Positions 46,390-59,094 of a DNA stretch of 64,000 bases are shown here, piece by piece (within the stretch, counting starts at the first letter, position 1; each line of letters begins with the position of its first letter). Origin of the DNA: Mangifera indica (lineage: Eukaryota > Streptophyta > Magnoliopsida > Sapindales > Anacardiaceae); NCBI RefSeq assembly GCF_011075055.1, contig NC_058144.1, positions 17,103,807-17,167,806 of the forward strand. The letters are read 5' to 3'. Both the position numbers and the translations under genes were made by a program. The notes under the pieces are model-generated. The model saw only the letters and a list, made by a program, of their open reading frames with translations. It was not told the DNA's origin and did not search any database.

Positions 46390-49300
46390 ACCCAATGTAT
46401 CGATCAATTCTTGAAAAAGAAAATAGGCTCACTGGAGAAAACTTCACTTATTGTTACAAAAATCTTTGGATCATTTTGTGTCAAGAGAAGAGGTTGTACA
46501 TCCTTGAAGAGTCGTTGCCCAAATAGCCTGGTCCTATTGCCACCTAGATAGAGAAAATTGTTTTAAATAAATATCTTAACAACTTTGTGAAAGTTTGGTG
46601 TCTCATATGGACTTCTATAACACCTTAGCTTTAAAAACAACATGAGGAAATGGATATGTCATCCATACTTGCACACCTTTGAGAGTTATATAACATTTGT
46701 GTAAAGGTTGAATGAAATGAGGTGTTAAGTGCATTGTTTGATTACAAACTCTCTGAGAAAGGACAAGTTAGCCCTCATGTGGTCAAGATAATTAGCTATA
46801 TTAAGTGGTTCAAGAGCTTAGGCTTTATCATGGACCTAGTGCTAAAATCCCTTCTTAAATAGTAGGCTAATTTCATCATGAACTTTAACTTGAACGAAAA
46901 AGAGAAATCTTTTAAGGAATTGTTGTACATGCATATATGTTTAAACAAGCTGAACAAAAGGTACACAAGGTCGCTTCGACTAATGTGCTTGTGGTTGAAG
47001 CCCATGCACCTAAATCCAAGGTTAAAGGCAAAGGCACAACTAAAGCTAAGAAGCAATCAGATGTTGCTACTTAGCTAATAGGTGGTGGGGGAAAAAGAAA
47101 GGTTGTCTACTTCTATTATGGCAAAACTAATCACTAAATGAGACATTGCAAAACCTTCATAAAGAACAAGAAGAAAATGGCAGTTTAACGCTCTAGTTTA
47201 GGTATGTTTGTCATTGAGATAAACTATTCTCTTTGTTTATCTTGGGTTGTAGACATATGATGTGGTTCTCATATTTGTTTTGATATACAAGGATTACACA
47301 TAATAGATAGCTTGCCAAATGAGAGGTTGACTTACGTGTTGGAAATGGAGCACGTATTTTTACATTAACCATAGGTGTTTATTATCTTAGGTTGCCCACT
47401 AAGCTAGTTTTAAAATTAGTTAATTGTTATTATGTTCTTTCTACTTCTAGAAACTTAGTTTCCGTGTCTATTTTACATTAAAGAGATATTTATTTTTTAT
47501 TATTGGTGGTATTTTAACCATTAGCTTGAATAATATTCTCTATATATTCTAAAATTGGATAATGAAATTCTTAATGTGCAAAGTAATAAACAATTAAAAT
47601 CAAATGAATTGAATACCACATATCTATGACATTGTAGGCTAGGTCACATAAAATTGAAATGTATATCAAGACTTCTTGAACAAAAAGTCTTATAATCATT
47701 TGATTTCTAGTTTTATGATAAATGCAAATCATGCCTGTTAGGTAAGATGACCAAAACACCTTTCACTAGACATAAAAAAATGTGACTGAACTATTAGAGA
47801 TCATTCACAACGATGTGTATAGGCTTATGATAGTGTATAATAGATATAGGGAAACCTACTTTGTTACATTTATTGATGTCTTCAGTAGATATGGTTATAT
47901 GTTTTTGATGAAACACAAGTCTGAATGTTTTGATAAATTCAAAGAATTCAAGAATGAGGTAGAGAAGCAACTTAGGAAACAAATAAAAATCCTTCGTAGT
48001 GATCATAAAGGTGAATACCTAAGTGTTGAATTTAAAGGATACCTGAAGGAACATGAGATAGTCTCTCAACTTATTCTTCCTAATACACTACAACATAATG
48101 GTGTATTTAAGTAGAAGAATAAAACCTTCATGGAATTGGTCAGGACTATGATGAGTTTTATAAATCTACCTATGTCTTTTTAGGGTCACATTTTAGAGAC
48201 TATTGCTTATATATTGAATCGTGTCCCATCTAAATCTATGGATAGAACTCATTATAAGTTATAAACTAGATGAAAGTCTAATCTAGATAACTTGAGGATT
48301 TGAGGTTATGAAGCTTATATCAAAAAATTGACTACGAACAAGCTAAGAACTAAGTCTGAAAAGTGTATCTTTGTAAGATATTCGAAAGTAACTAAGGGAT
48401 AATGCTTTTACTACCAGAAGGAGCAAAAAATCTTTATTACTCGTATCAACATGTACCTTAAGAAGGAATTTATTCTCAAGAGAAATAGTGGGAGAAAGGT
48501 GAAACTCGATGAAGTTTTTATACCATAAGATGCCACATATATTAAACAGGATGATGTGCCATCATAAATGGTTGATCATGATAAGGCAATTCCTTTATCC
48601 TAAGAGGAATAACCTCAGAGCACACAAGAGCTACGTAGGTTTATATGAAAATGTTGTGAGCCGAAAAGATTTGGTTTTCTTATGAAAATGTATGACGACA
48701 CACCAATCATCTTTAATGACGAGCGAAAGACTTATGATGACATTGTCTTGAGTCTAGATTTTGATAAATGGTTAGATGCTATGAAATTTGAAATAGACTC
48801 CATGTACTAGAATCAAGTATAGACTCTGGTGGATGCACCTAAAAGGGTAAAACTTGTATGGTGTAAATGGGTTTTCAAAAAGAAAGCTGACAAGGAAGGT
48901 AACACGTATACCTATATAACATGTCGGTTGCCAAAGGTTTCACTTAAAAATATGACATTAACTATGATAAAGCCTTTTCACTAATCGTTATATTTAAGTC
49001 TATTAAGATTATGCTTGTTATAGTTGTATACTATAACTATGAAATCTTTTAGATGGATGTTAAAATTGCCAGCACAACTTGATGGTTTCATTCTTATTGG
49101 ATAGGAAGATAAAGTATGCAAGCTGTAAAAGTCCATTTATGAGCTTAAGTAGGCTTCCAAAAGTTGGAATATTCATTTTGATGAAGTTGTACATGAGTTT
49201 GGTTTTGTCAAAAATGAAGATGAGTTATGTGTGTATAAAAAGATTAGTAAGAGTGTGATAGCATTTCTAGTATTGTATGTTGATGGCATTTTGATTATTG

Positions 49301-49615
49301 GAAATGATATACTAAACTTGGAATCGATAAAGACTTAGCTATCCAAGTGTTTCACCATGAAAGACTTAGGAGAAGCAACATACATTCTTGGGATTAAAAT
49401 TTATCGAGATAGAGAGCATAAACTGTTGGGCCTAAGTTAAAGCACATAGATAGATAAGGTGTTAACAAGATTCTTTATAAAGGAATCCAAGAAAGGAATT
49501 TTGGCAATAACCTATGGTGTATATCTTTGAAAAGATATGTGTTCATCTTTATAATTTGAGAGAGATCAGATGAGTATAATCATATATACCTCGACTATAA
49601 GATCGATCATATATG
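46390..49615 (+). pseudogene. Copia F gag, integrase and RT (broken)
   Basis: Gag starts at about 46390 (YRSILEKENRLTG). A Lys-rich stretch and a knuckle F-Y-Y-G-K-T-N-H-*-M-R-H-C lie at about 47110-47150. Integrase is best preserved at 47782-48114 (TELLEIIHNDVY, FSRYGYMFLMKHKSE, ILRSDHKGEYLS, QHNGV). RT covers 48700-49600, with QMDVKI-like sequence and YVDG where Y-V-D-D is expected (about 49280). It is split at 49615 by the hAT element and continues at 59431. Many stops. Confidence 0.85.
49608..49615. repeat. Left 8-bp target-site duplication of the hAT element
   Basis: CATATATG here versus TATGTATG at 59431-59438. Both are one transition away from CATGTATG, the sequence at the uninterrupted equivalent site in copia A (13672-13679). 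Confidence 0.85.
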
Positions 49616-49800
49616 TAAAGGTGAATTCGAGTCAAGTCTGTTCAAGTTCAACATCGAGCTCAGCTTGATCGAGCCTAAAACAAGCCAGGAATTTATGAGC
49701 TCAAACTTCATATCCCAAAAAAATCGAGCTCCTACTCGAGCCTAATCTTTAAGTCTAGCAGCTAGACTTAGCTCATGAGTTATGTCTTTCTCACACTCAA
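49616..49800. repeat. hAT left subterminal region
   Basis: Terminal repeat followed by several GAGCTC/CGAGC motifs (about 49650-49790), the probable transposase binding sites, inverted relative to those at the right end. Confidence 0.65.
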
Positions 49801-49859
49801 ATGGTGTTGTTTTTGGTTAAATGAAAAGAAAACAAAATTTTGTGGCTTTCTTCATTTAT

Positions 49860-52367
49860 TTTAGTCTTGTCTCTCCCTAAGTATTTAGTTTCCAGTTCCA
49901 GACTATAACCTTCAATCTTCAGTTCTAGCCTCTCTTTTCCACTGACAAGGATTTCTCAAGGTAGAACGATTCATCAGTTCAAGTGTAGTCACGTGCCAAT
50001 AAAATATTTTAACATTGGAATGGAACACTTGTGTCTTCTATTTCTCTAGTGATAGGGAATTCGATGGTGACAAGTTTGGCGATGACGACAACACAAGGAC
50101 ATTTCAGGTTTGTGTTTTTCCATTTTTTTACTTTGAATTTGTTAATTTTTAGCTTAAATTTATTGAACCCTAACTTTGGAATTAGGGTTTTTGAATTGGG
50201 GGTTTTACTATACTTGCTTATTTATGTTGTTGGCTTGCTATTGTGGATTTCATTTTATGCCTTTGTGTTTTGAAATCAGTTTGTTTCTTTTTTTTTTTAT
50301 TGGAGATGTGCTTAGTCTTTCCAGTTATTCAATCTGTTTTGTCTTGTATCTAGCTGCCAAGTGTGCTAATATTTTCCTTACTTTATTAACTAATTCTAAT
50401 CTATTCCTTAGTTTTCCTACTGCTTTCCTTCCACTTTTCCTTTGGTAGACTAGTGTAGTACATGGCCTAATAGGCACCTTCAAGTATTTTCATTTTTTTC
50501 TTTTTGAGGAAACTTAATCCTGTTTGATGCAATGTCTTTTTGGTAATCAATTTAGCTTTGTGTTTCCAATATAAATTCATTTGATCAAAGAAACATAACT
50601 TTAACTATTGAATTTGTAATTGGGGCTTTTCTAGAAGTGGCATGTAAACTTGGTCTTTAGGCCATACAATTGCTTTGCTAGAAAAATTTAGACATTTGAA
50701 GTGAATTATAAAAAGAAACCATTTAATTTTGCAAAGGTGGAAATTCACAACCTTCTGAGTTTTCCTTGTGTTTAAAATTTTCCAGCAATGAATTTCACAA
50801 ATTGCATGTTCATTATTTTGCACCATCAATTATGAATTTGAATTACCAATTTCTTACATGAAAGATAATCATTGTCAAATTCAGAATCAGCTCATAACAT
50901 GGTTTGGGGAGTTTAATTATGTTTGTGAGTTTCAAAAAGGCGAAAAAAGGAAAAAGAATCTTTAAAAAATTTATAATTTGTTATGTGATTATGAAACAAT
51001 CATTTTCCTACCTAATATGAAACATACGCCAATTATCAAAGAGTTTCAATGTGCTATTTGATATGCAGCCAGTGGCCTAATCTAAGAAATGATTTTATGG
51101 ACATTTAAGAGTTATGATAACTTGTATCCCAAGTATTTATAAAGCATATGTTTCCATTGTTAATATGATACCAAAATGACTCACTTCTTGAAACATGTGT
51201 GTTTCATCATTGCACTACAACTATCATAAATAATACTGTTAATAAATTTTAGATTGTTGTCGTTTATTACTAGTCGGCTATTTGTAAGTGGTTTGTGAGA
51301 TGGTGTAATTGTTTTAATACTGTGAATGGAATTTATCAGTCAGCAACTATACTTACTTCACATCATTAAATGTCCTTCTAATCCACTCCTATGGAAAAAA
51401 TGTGCACATACAAAGAATTATGCTGAGTTTTTTTTTTTTTTAAAGAAGTAACTGTATAGATGTTTTTGAACCTATAATAAAATACTACTAGCATTCTGAC
51501 CTTCTATGCTCTTTGCTTTCTACTTTCTGATTTAGTTATTGTGTGATTAACTCATAAATTATGTAATAATCATTGTTTATTGTAGATTAATGTTTGAATT
51601 ACAGATAGTTTTGTTGAATACATGTTTCATGATCAATAATTTAATAGTTGTTAATTATTGTTCCTCGTTCTATGAGTTGCCAATTAGCATTTTGCCATAC
51701 AAAAAAATAGTGAAAAGATTGTGTCATGTTTGGTTTATATTGTGTGTCTAGGCAATAAGCTATTTTTTCCCTCAGACTGTCTTGAAATAGTTAAGTGCTT
51801 TACACTATCTTGTATTTGTTTAACAGAGTTTTGTCCCCTTAGGTACTAGATTGTAAGCTTACATTAATAGCTATGGGACTTGCTATTTTTTTTCAAGTTC
51901 TAATATATCTTTCATATACAGGGTCACTGCTAGGTTACCACTAGTGACTAGACTTTAATGCTTAAATTGTTTAGTGATATGTAAGGTGTAATGCACCCTC
52001 TAATATGTATAGTGCATGAATGAAACGTTACTACAATCACAAATACAATGTTAGAATTTGAACACAAGATCAGTAGCCATTCTGGTTCTAGTATCATGTT
52101 AATTTACTATTTAATCTAAAGCTTAAGTGGAAAGCTTAAGGTTTAACATTTAACAATCTTAAACTTTCCCCTCTAGGTAATTTGTGCAAAATTGTTTGAT
52201 ATTTATATCACTTTTGGTATGAGTGCTAGGTAATGCTTTAAGATTGCAAATAAAGTTTTTTTGGTTAAAAAAGAAAACTTTTTTATTTATCAAAATAATT
52301 AAGGAGAATAGTTTTATGATTCTTCGAATTTTTATTGAAATGGTAAAATTTTTGGTACTTTGTATGA
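49860..52367 (+). other. hAT 5' leader and presumed first intron
   Basis: 49860-50110 is CT-rich, leader-like sequence ending in TTTCAG|GTTTGTG, a plausible 5' splice site at about 50107. From there to the transposase start (53399) there are only AT-rich stretches and no coding homology. Open frames at 50031-50448 are T-rich and unconvincing. Confidence 0.4.
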
Positions 52368-52376
52368 TATGGGAAA

Positions 52377-53275
52377 GGCTAAAGGACTATTTCACCCCCA
52401 AGTTTAAATGTTATCCTAAAGTCACACTAATGAGGTTTGAAAAACCTAAAATCTCACATATCCATTAAAAATCTCAATTATGGTTAAGGGCAAAATAGTC
52501 ATTTAATAAAAAATTTTAAAAATCTAAAGTTTTATTATGTTTACCCCCTCAGTTTGAAAACTCATAATTCCCCCTACCTGAAGTTTGAAAAATCAAAATT
52601 TTCCTCTTAGGGTTTGCAAACGTCATCAGAGATGTTCGTATCTAGTGGTGTCAGCTCTTCTTCCCAACTTAACTCTCTCTATCGATCACTTCCTAACCAC
52701 TAACGAAGGCTAATTCCTCCGATGAAGACAAAATCATTTTTGTTGGAGTGTCTTTATCTTAGACGAAGATAATTTTGTCTTTGTCTGAGACGAAAAAGAC
52801 TATCAGAGGTCTTAGACGAAGATGATGTGGCCATCTGAGACCTAAGATAGTCGTCTTCATCTTGGATGAAGACGAAATCGTCTTTGTCTGAGGTGAAGAC
52901 AATTTGACAAAGATGATTTCATCTTCGTTAGAGGAATTAACCTTCGTTGGTGGTTGGGAGGTGATCGACAAAGAGAGTTAAGCTGGGAGGAAGAGTCAAT
53001 GCCATCGGAGATGGCGAAGTTTACCATGTCCGATGATGATTTGCAAACCCTAAGGGGAATTTTGATTTTTTAAACTTTAGGAGGGGCGATTTGTGAGATT
53101 TTCATGCTGGGGGGCCAAACATAATAAAACTTTAGTTTTTTTTGGTTAAAAGACGGTTTTAACCTTAATCCTAACTAAGATTTTTAACAGATGAATAGAA
53201 TTTTGGGTTTTTAAAACCTCATGGGTATGGTTTTGGGATAACACTTAAACTTGGGTGGGAAATAGTCCTTTGGCC
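52377..53275. mobile_element. Mutator-like foldback MITE
   Basis: An 899-bp element whose two halves are inverted copies of each other. The left arm begins GGCTAAAGGACTATTTC. The right arm ends GAAATAGTCCTTTGGCC. Pairing can be followed inward for about 390 bp per arm to a short centre near 52800. It is flanked by an exact 9-bp duplication TATGGGAAA (52368-52376 and 53276-53284), the target length of Mutator-like elements. No transposase is present. Confidence 0.9.
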
Positions 53276-53398
53276 TATGGGAAATGGAATCTCAATGACC
53301 AAAAATGGTAAAATTTTTGGTACTTTGTATGATATGGTAAAATATATTCTATATATATTTTATTTATTTTAATTACATTTACAACTAACCGTCTAATT

Positions 53399-56034
53399 TT
53401 GATTGTGATGTATAATATGACATCAAGAAGAGTAGAGCCATCCAGAGCAAGTCGAGCTTCATTGCAAGCATCTACATCTAGCATGATAGCTCCTTCTGTA
53501 TATGTATCCATTAAGAGAAAATTGGTGCAAATTGAAGCACCTATACCAACTGAAACGGTAGGAATTGATGATGTGGATATTGATTTGGCTGCAATAGAAG
53601 ATTTTGATCTCTCATCTTCAGCTGAAGAAGATAAAACAATTGAACATATTAAAAGACAAACAGAAGCACTACCTTTTGTTATTCCATGTAATAAGAGGAG
53701 GAAAACATCAGTTATTTGAGAGTGTTTTCCAAAAAATATATTTGTTACTATTGGAGATGCTACATATGTGGTATGCAAGTATTGTAAGAAAAAGTTGAAA
53801 TTGCAAAAGACCAAGGCTACTTCCTATTTGACATGACATATGGGTCAATGTGTTGATAAGAAGAAAGCAATAGGGAAGGATTTAGTCGTAGGGGGACAAA
53901 CTATCTTAGGTTTTAAGCGTTCAACCTTAGGGTTACCTACTCTAATTGTGGTGAAAACAAAGATGAATTATGAGCATCTTAAGGTTAGTTTGAGTTCATT
54001 TAATAACATTTATTGTTACTATGAAATTGTTATGAAATTAATTGTATTAACTAATGCAATGATTATGGTGTTGGTGTTTCAGATTCAAGAGGGCTTGGCT
54101 CACCTGGTTATAATATCTGAATTGCCATTTAATATAGTTAAGCACCCCGACTTCATTAATTTTTGTAATGTTCTGCAATCTTTTTATGAAAAAGTTAGGA
54201 AGAAACAAGTAAAAACTGGTTGCATTAGGGTTTATCAAGTAGAGTATATGAGGTTAAAGAAGACTTTTGAGGAGACTAGAAGGATTAGTATTACTACTGA
54301 TCTTTGGAAGTTAGATCATCAAAATATTGGGTACATAGTAATCATGACACATTGGATGGACCAGTCGTGGTCCTTAAAAAAACAAATTATAAATTTTGTG
54401 CACCTACCTCCACCTAGGAGAGGAATAGACATTGCAGTAATTATTTTTGACTGTTTAAAGGGTTGAGGGATTGAAAATAAAGTAAAATCAACTTTGCAAG
54501 TTGTTTTTAAAAATACATGTATAATTTTATTACATCTAATTTCATTAATTTTGTTTGTAGGTGGAAACTGTCACAGTGGACAATGCTATTGCAAATGATA
54601 GTTGCAATAAAAGATTGAAAGAAGATTTTCAAATGCAGAGACCTTTGTTGTGTGATGGAAAACTTTTCCATGTTAGGTGCATTACCCATATTGTAAATTT
54701 GTTAGTTCAAGATGAGATGGTTGTAATTAAACCCATCATAGACAATATTTAGGATAGTGTGAAGTTTATAAACGCTAGTGAGGCAAGACAAACAAATTTT
54801 GCAAAAATTATTGTGTAGTATGGAATAAAAGAAAGGAAGCTAGTTTTGGATTGTGCTACATGATGGAATAGTACATACAAAATGCTAACGACAACACTAC
54901 AGTTCAGGGAGGTCTTCTTTGTTTTATGTTTATTGAGTCAAGCTATATATATTGCTCGACAAAGGAAGAGTGGAAGAGATTGGAGGTTGTCTGTGACTTT
55001 TTAGAAATATTTGATGGTATAACAAAATTAATTTCTGGATCACTATATACAACTGCAAATAGATATTTTCAGGAAGTGTTTAGGATAAAAGAAATCCTTA
55101 AAGAGCGAGAATTTAATAAAGATTATTCTATATCAATGATGGTGTGAGCAATGTCAGAAAAATTTAACAAATATTGGGGTTAGGTGAATTTTTTTTTGCC
55201 GATTGCTAGCATCATGGATCCTAGGTAATTAAGTTATAATTGATTGTGTTTATTATAATATATATGTATATAAAGAACATGTTTCTAACTGATTAGTTTG
55301 GCTTACGATGATTTTAGGATAAAGTTTCCTATGATTACTTTGACATTTCCCATTTTATATGGTGAAGAAAATGCCCCTATGGAGATAGAAAATATCAAAA
55401 GAACATTAGAAAAATTATACAAAGAATACATTGACATGTTATTATCAGGAAATTCATTTATTGCATTTGCGCATCCACAACATCAACTAAGAACCCAACA
55501 AGCACCATCAAGTACATCAGGTACATTAGATCATTATCATTAATTGAAACTTTATAACATATCATAAGTTCTAATATTTAATTTGTAGGTAAATCATCAA
55601 GCTCTCCATATTCTAAGAGTAGATATTATGGTCCTGAATATAGTTAGCTGCGTTTGAAGGATCATAAAGAGAAAACATACTCGAAAGAAACCATGAAGTC
55701 TGAGTTAGAAATGTATCTTAAAGAACGTGGTGTTGAGATACCTGATAAAGTCAACGTAAATGACTTTAATGTACTTCACTAGTGGAGGGACAATCAATAT
55801 AAGTATAAAGTACTTTCACAAATGACAATTGATATCTTAGCGATTCCTATTACAATAATGGTCTCTGAGAGCTCATTTAGTATGGGTAGTGGAGTGATTG
55901 ACAAGTACAGGTCATCCTTATTGGTAAAAACAGTCAATATACTTATGTGTGAAGCTAATTGGATGAAAACACGTTATAATATTAAGAAACAAAATGAGGT
56001 AGTCAATTACTTATCACAACTACATGCTCTTTAA
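53399..56034 (+). pseudogene. hAT transposase with BED zinc finger (broken)
   Basis: N-terminal Ser-rich and acidic segment (53399-53719). BED finger at about 53720-53860 with V-C-K-Y-C-K-K-K, then H-M-G-Q-C. Conserved hAT core I-S-E-L-P-F-N-I-V-K-H-P-D-F, T-D-L-W-K and V-T-V-D-N-A-I-A-N-D. C-terminal dimerisation domain 55700-56010: D-F-N-V-L-H-*-W-R-D-N-Q-Y-K-Y, L-A-I-P-I-T, S-E-S-S-F-S-M-G. A 79-bp intron at 54482-54560 (GT..AG) restores the frame; others are likely near 55227-55297 and 55520-55590. Stops at 53717, 53834, 54464, 54750, 54816, 54861 and 55145, plus W-to-stop near 55646 and 55780. One frameshift near 54915. RICESLEEPER/DAYSLEEPER-like family; catalytic excision and insertion is lost. 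Confidence 0.88.
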
Positions 56035-56634
56035 ATTGATTTTTCATTTAATTGTTGACAGTATGATTAATAGCTTTTATTCGTTTTTAATTTTATGAAT
56101 ATGGAAGATGAAAATGAGACTACTGAGCTTATCTTATCAGATAAATAAAGACATAAGGTAACATAATGTTTAATAGCATTTAATTCTTAATTATCGTTGT
56201 CTTTATAATATTTAACAGTTGAGTAACTTTGAAGGTGTATTTGATGTTGTTTTTTCTTCTTAATAGAATCTAGTTGGATTTTCCTGGAATGCCATCTGGT
56301 TGATGTTTTTTGATCAACCTATTAGAGCATTTTGGGTTGCAAAAGTTGTCATTGGAAAGCCATATACAATCATTCAAGAATGTAATTTATTTACACCATC
56401 TTGGAACATTTTTGTTTCCTTTTCTTTTTTATGGGAAGCTTTAATAGTTATCAATCATGCAATTTATTTACACCATCTTGGAACATTTTTGTTCTTGCTT
56501 TTCTTTTTGGTGGAAATTTGCTTTGATCAATCATTCAAGAATGTAATAGTTCAGGGGCAAAAAATATATTTTTTGACTGAAAAAAATATCTTAAATTGGC
56601 TTCATAATCTGTTTGGCTTATTTTTCTATTTTAG

Positions 56635-57920
56635 GAGCTGTGAATTTCTCTGGCAGGAAGGGCCTACTGCATTTGAAACAAAGGAGGAAGCAGATCAAAT
56701 TTTATAGGTACATCATTATCTATATGCTTGCTTTTCTATTTATCTGTTGACCGTATCTTTTATGAGCATTAAGTTTATATTGGCTGGGATTAATATATCT
56801 GAACTTAAGAATTGTTTGATTATTCTAGTATTGGACCATGGTTGATGTTTAATAAATTAAACTTTTTGCTGTTATCTGTTGGGCCTAAGTAATTGCAAAA
56901 ATCAATTTATTCATGTATACATAGCCTATTTTAGCATACTGTCAAATTTTAGTTTGGTTGATTGTGTTGATGTGTATGTTTTCTTTTTTTTTGGGGGTTT
57001 TTGGGGAAGTTTAAGCTTAGGAGCAATCTTCCTCTAAAAGAATCGAAAGAACTGAATTTTTTAAAAAATTTTTTGGTGGCTGATTCTAATATGCTTTGTT
57101 AACTATACATTTTACATTATTTATATCTTGAATTTACTTGGACTGTATGCTCGATTAAGCATCTGTCTTCACAGGATTGTCATAGATGCTTGATGCTTGT
57201 TATCTGTTTCTTGGAGTTAAGTCCTTGATGCTTGACATTATAACTATAGCTTAAATTTTTTCAACAATTTGGTCCACCTTTCTAACCCTTGAATTTGAAG
57301 TCTTTTTATCTATTGTGATTGCAATATATGTGTAATCTCTATCTTTTTTCTTTTCCCTAAAACCATGAGTAGAAATCAAATTCTAGAATGATATTTCAGG
57401 GGGGAAAGAGCACAGTGGAAAACAGTTAGGTTTTACAGGTATGAACTTTTTCTCTGTTTGTTGTCAATAAATATGACATTTAAAGTTGAGGTTCTATAAC
57501 ATTTCTTTAGCCTCTCTAATCTCTTCAGAAGGACTATATTGACCTCAGGACCTCCTATTAGCAAGGATTTAGCATCTAAATTGTTGAATTGGGAACCACT
57601 AAATTTAAATTAAAAAATAAAATTTTTTGAGTCAACACTACAGGCGACAATTAATAGATCAAAGGGAAATCAGACTGAATTATCCAGAGCTGAGCTGATT
57701 CAGAAAAGTTGTTGTTGCAAGGTTGCAGGTATTTCCAAATCTTTTAAGATATTGCATGACATCTTCATAGAAAATAATCAAACTCAGTTTTTAACTTGTC
57801 AATTATTGGTTTGATGGTTCAGGTCGTGACATGGATTTGCTTGAACTGTCAGCATTGGACAATGTTCGTCGTGGACAAGGCTGTGGAGGATGTAGAATTC
57901 AATAACAAATTTCAACTCTG
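56635..57920 (+). pseudogene. Possible captured host-gene exons inside the hAT
   Basis: Four short blocks bounded by AG and GT: 56635-56707, 57400-57438, 57644-57728 and 57823-57920. Their phases agree (2, 2, 0), so one frame runs through all four: a basic segment (S-G-R-K-G-L-L-H-L-K-Q-R-R-K-Q), then R-A-Q-W-K-T-V-R-F-Y-R, R-E-I-R-L-N-Y-P-E-L, and W-I-C-L-N-C-Q-H-W-T-M-F. The only stop is a TGA in the third block, where CGA would be one transition away. This is not transposase sequence. I do not recognise the protein. Other readings: extra 3' exons of the transposon itself, or chance. Confidence 0.4.
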
Positions 57921-59040
57921 GTAACTTCTTTCTAATAAATTTAAGATGGAAAATTAAGAATTCTTGTGTATCCAATTGATTGTAATTGTATATGCATGAC
58001 TGCATCAAATTGTAGAAAATGTAATTATGTTAGTTTCTGAGGTTTAACGAGTGATCTTCTCTGATCTTCAGTATTATTATTTATTAGTTTTCTTTTCTGA
58101 AGACTTCCCAGCAGAGTAAACTTCAATTTGACTGCACCCTTTCTAGAAAAGTTATAACATGATTTAAGCAGATATTCTTTTATTGGCTTACCTTGTTGAT
58201 TTGGCTTTCGTAATTAAGTTCTACTCTTCCACTGTTTTCATACACGTGCCTGTATAAGTATATCAAGTCTGTTGTATCAATGCAGCAAGATCAAAATTTT
58301 CTTGATTCACAAGCTCGCTTTTTTTTAAGTAAGCTTTTGAAGAACCTGTACATTCTTATATTCCCCCAAGAAATGATATAGAAGACGACTGGAAAAACTG
58401 AGGATGATATGGAAGATAAGGCGAGCGAAACTTATTTGAAGATGCGAAGCTTATCAAATCAAAATATGGTGAGCAAAGCTACAAAAGGGAAATATATGAT
58501 CTTGTTGAGAAGTCCACTATGTTGACGATATCAGTGAGTTCAAAATGAGGAAGCTTATGATCAGAAAGAGAGATTTGCAGTGCTTATGAAACGTTGTTGT
58601 CGTTATGAACTGCCAATTGCCATCCTTATGTTGTGTCTAGATGGAAATTTCTGTTAAGGAAAGAAGAATAATAAAAGCAAAAAGAATTATCCACGAGATG
58701 ACGACTCTGATGAAGGGTCAATTTATCAACGGATTTAAATTTCAGCACAAGTTCAGTTGTAATTTATTAATAGTTTTCTAAAAGTTTCTATTAAATTTAT
58801 TTTTCTCATCTAATTTTATTAATTTTATAATTATAATAAAAAAATTCTGACTTTTGTTATCAGAAAACTAACCAAATGCGAACCCATTTATAGTTAATAA
58901 TTATTAAAATAATAATTTAAAATTCCAAAAATTATTTTAATTTTACTCTGCAATTGATCCTAATTAATTTTAATTTAGTTTTTTGTTACGATTGAGGGGG
59001 TCCTAAAGGCTCAATGTGATACAGGCCTTTAAAATTCATA
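57921..59040. other. hAT interior, unassigned
   Basis: AT-rich sequence. Further exon-like pieces may exist near 58287-58340 and 58380-58740 (acidic and Lys-rich frames, a TNNAG before 58381), but phases and ends cannot be fixed by eye. Confidence 0.3.
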
Positions 59041-59094
59041 ACAAGTTAGAGAATGGGTCAAGTCCTAGGGCAAAATATGAGTAAGGTTGAATGT

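Noticed and set aside
56300..56707. A 135-codon open frame after the hAT transposase.
   Set aside because: It contains an internal repeat (a segment of about 40 bp occurs twice near 56385 and 56460), is hydrophobic and T-rich, and is not in the frame that is consistent across the following splice sites.
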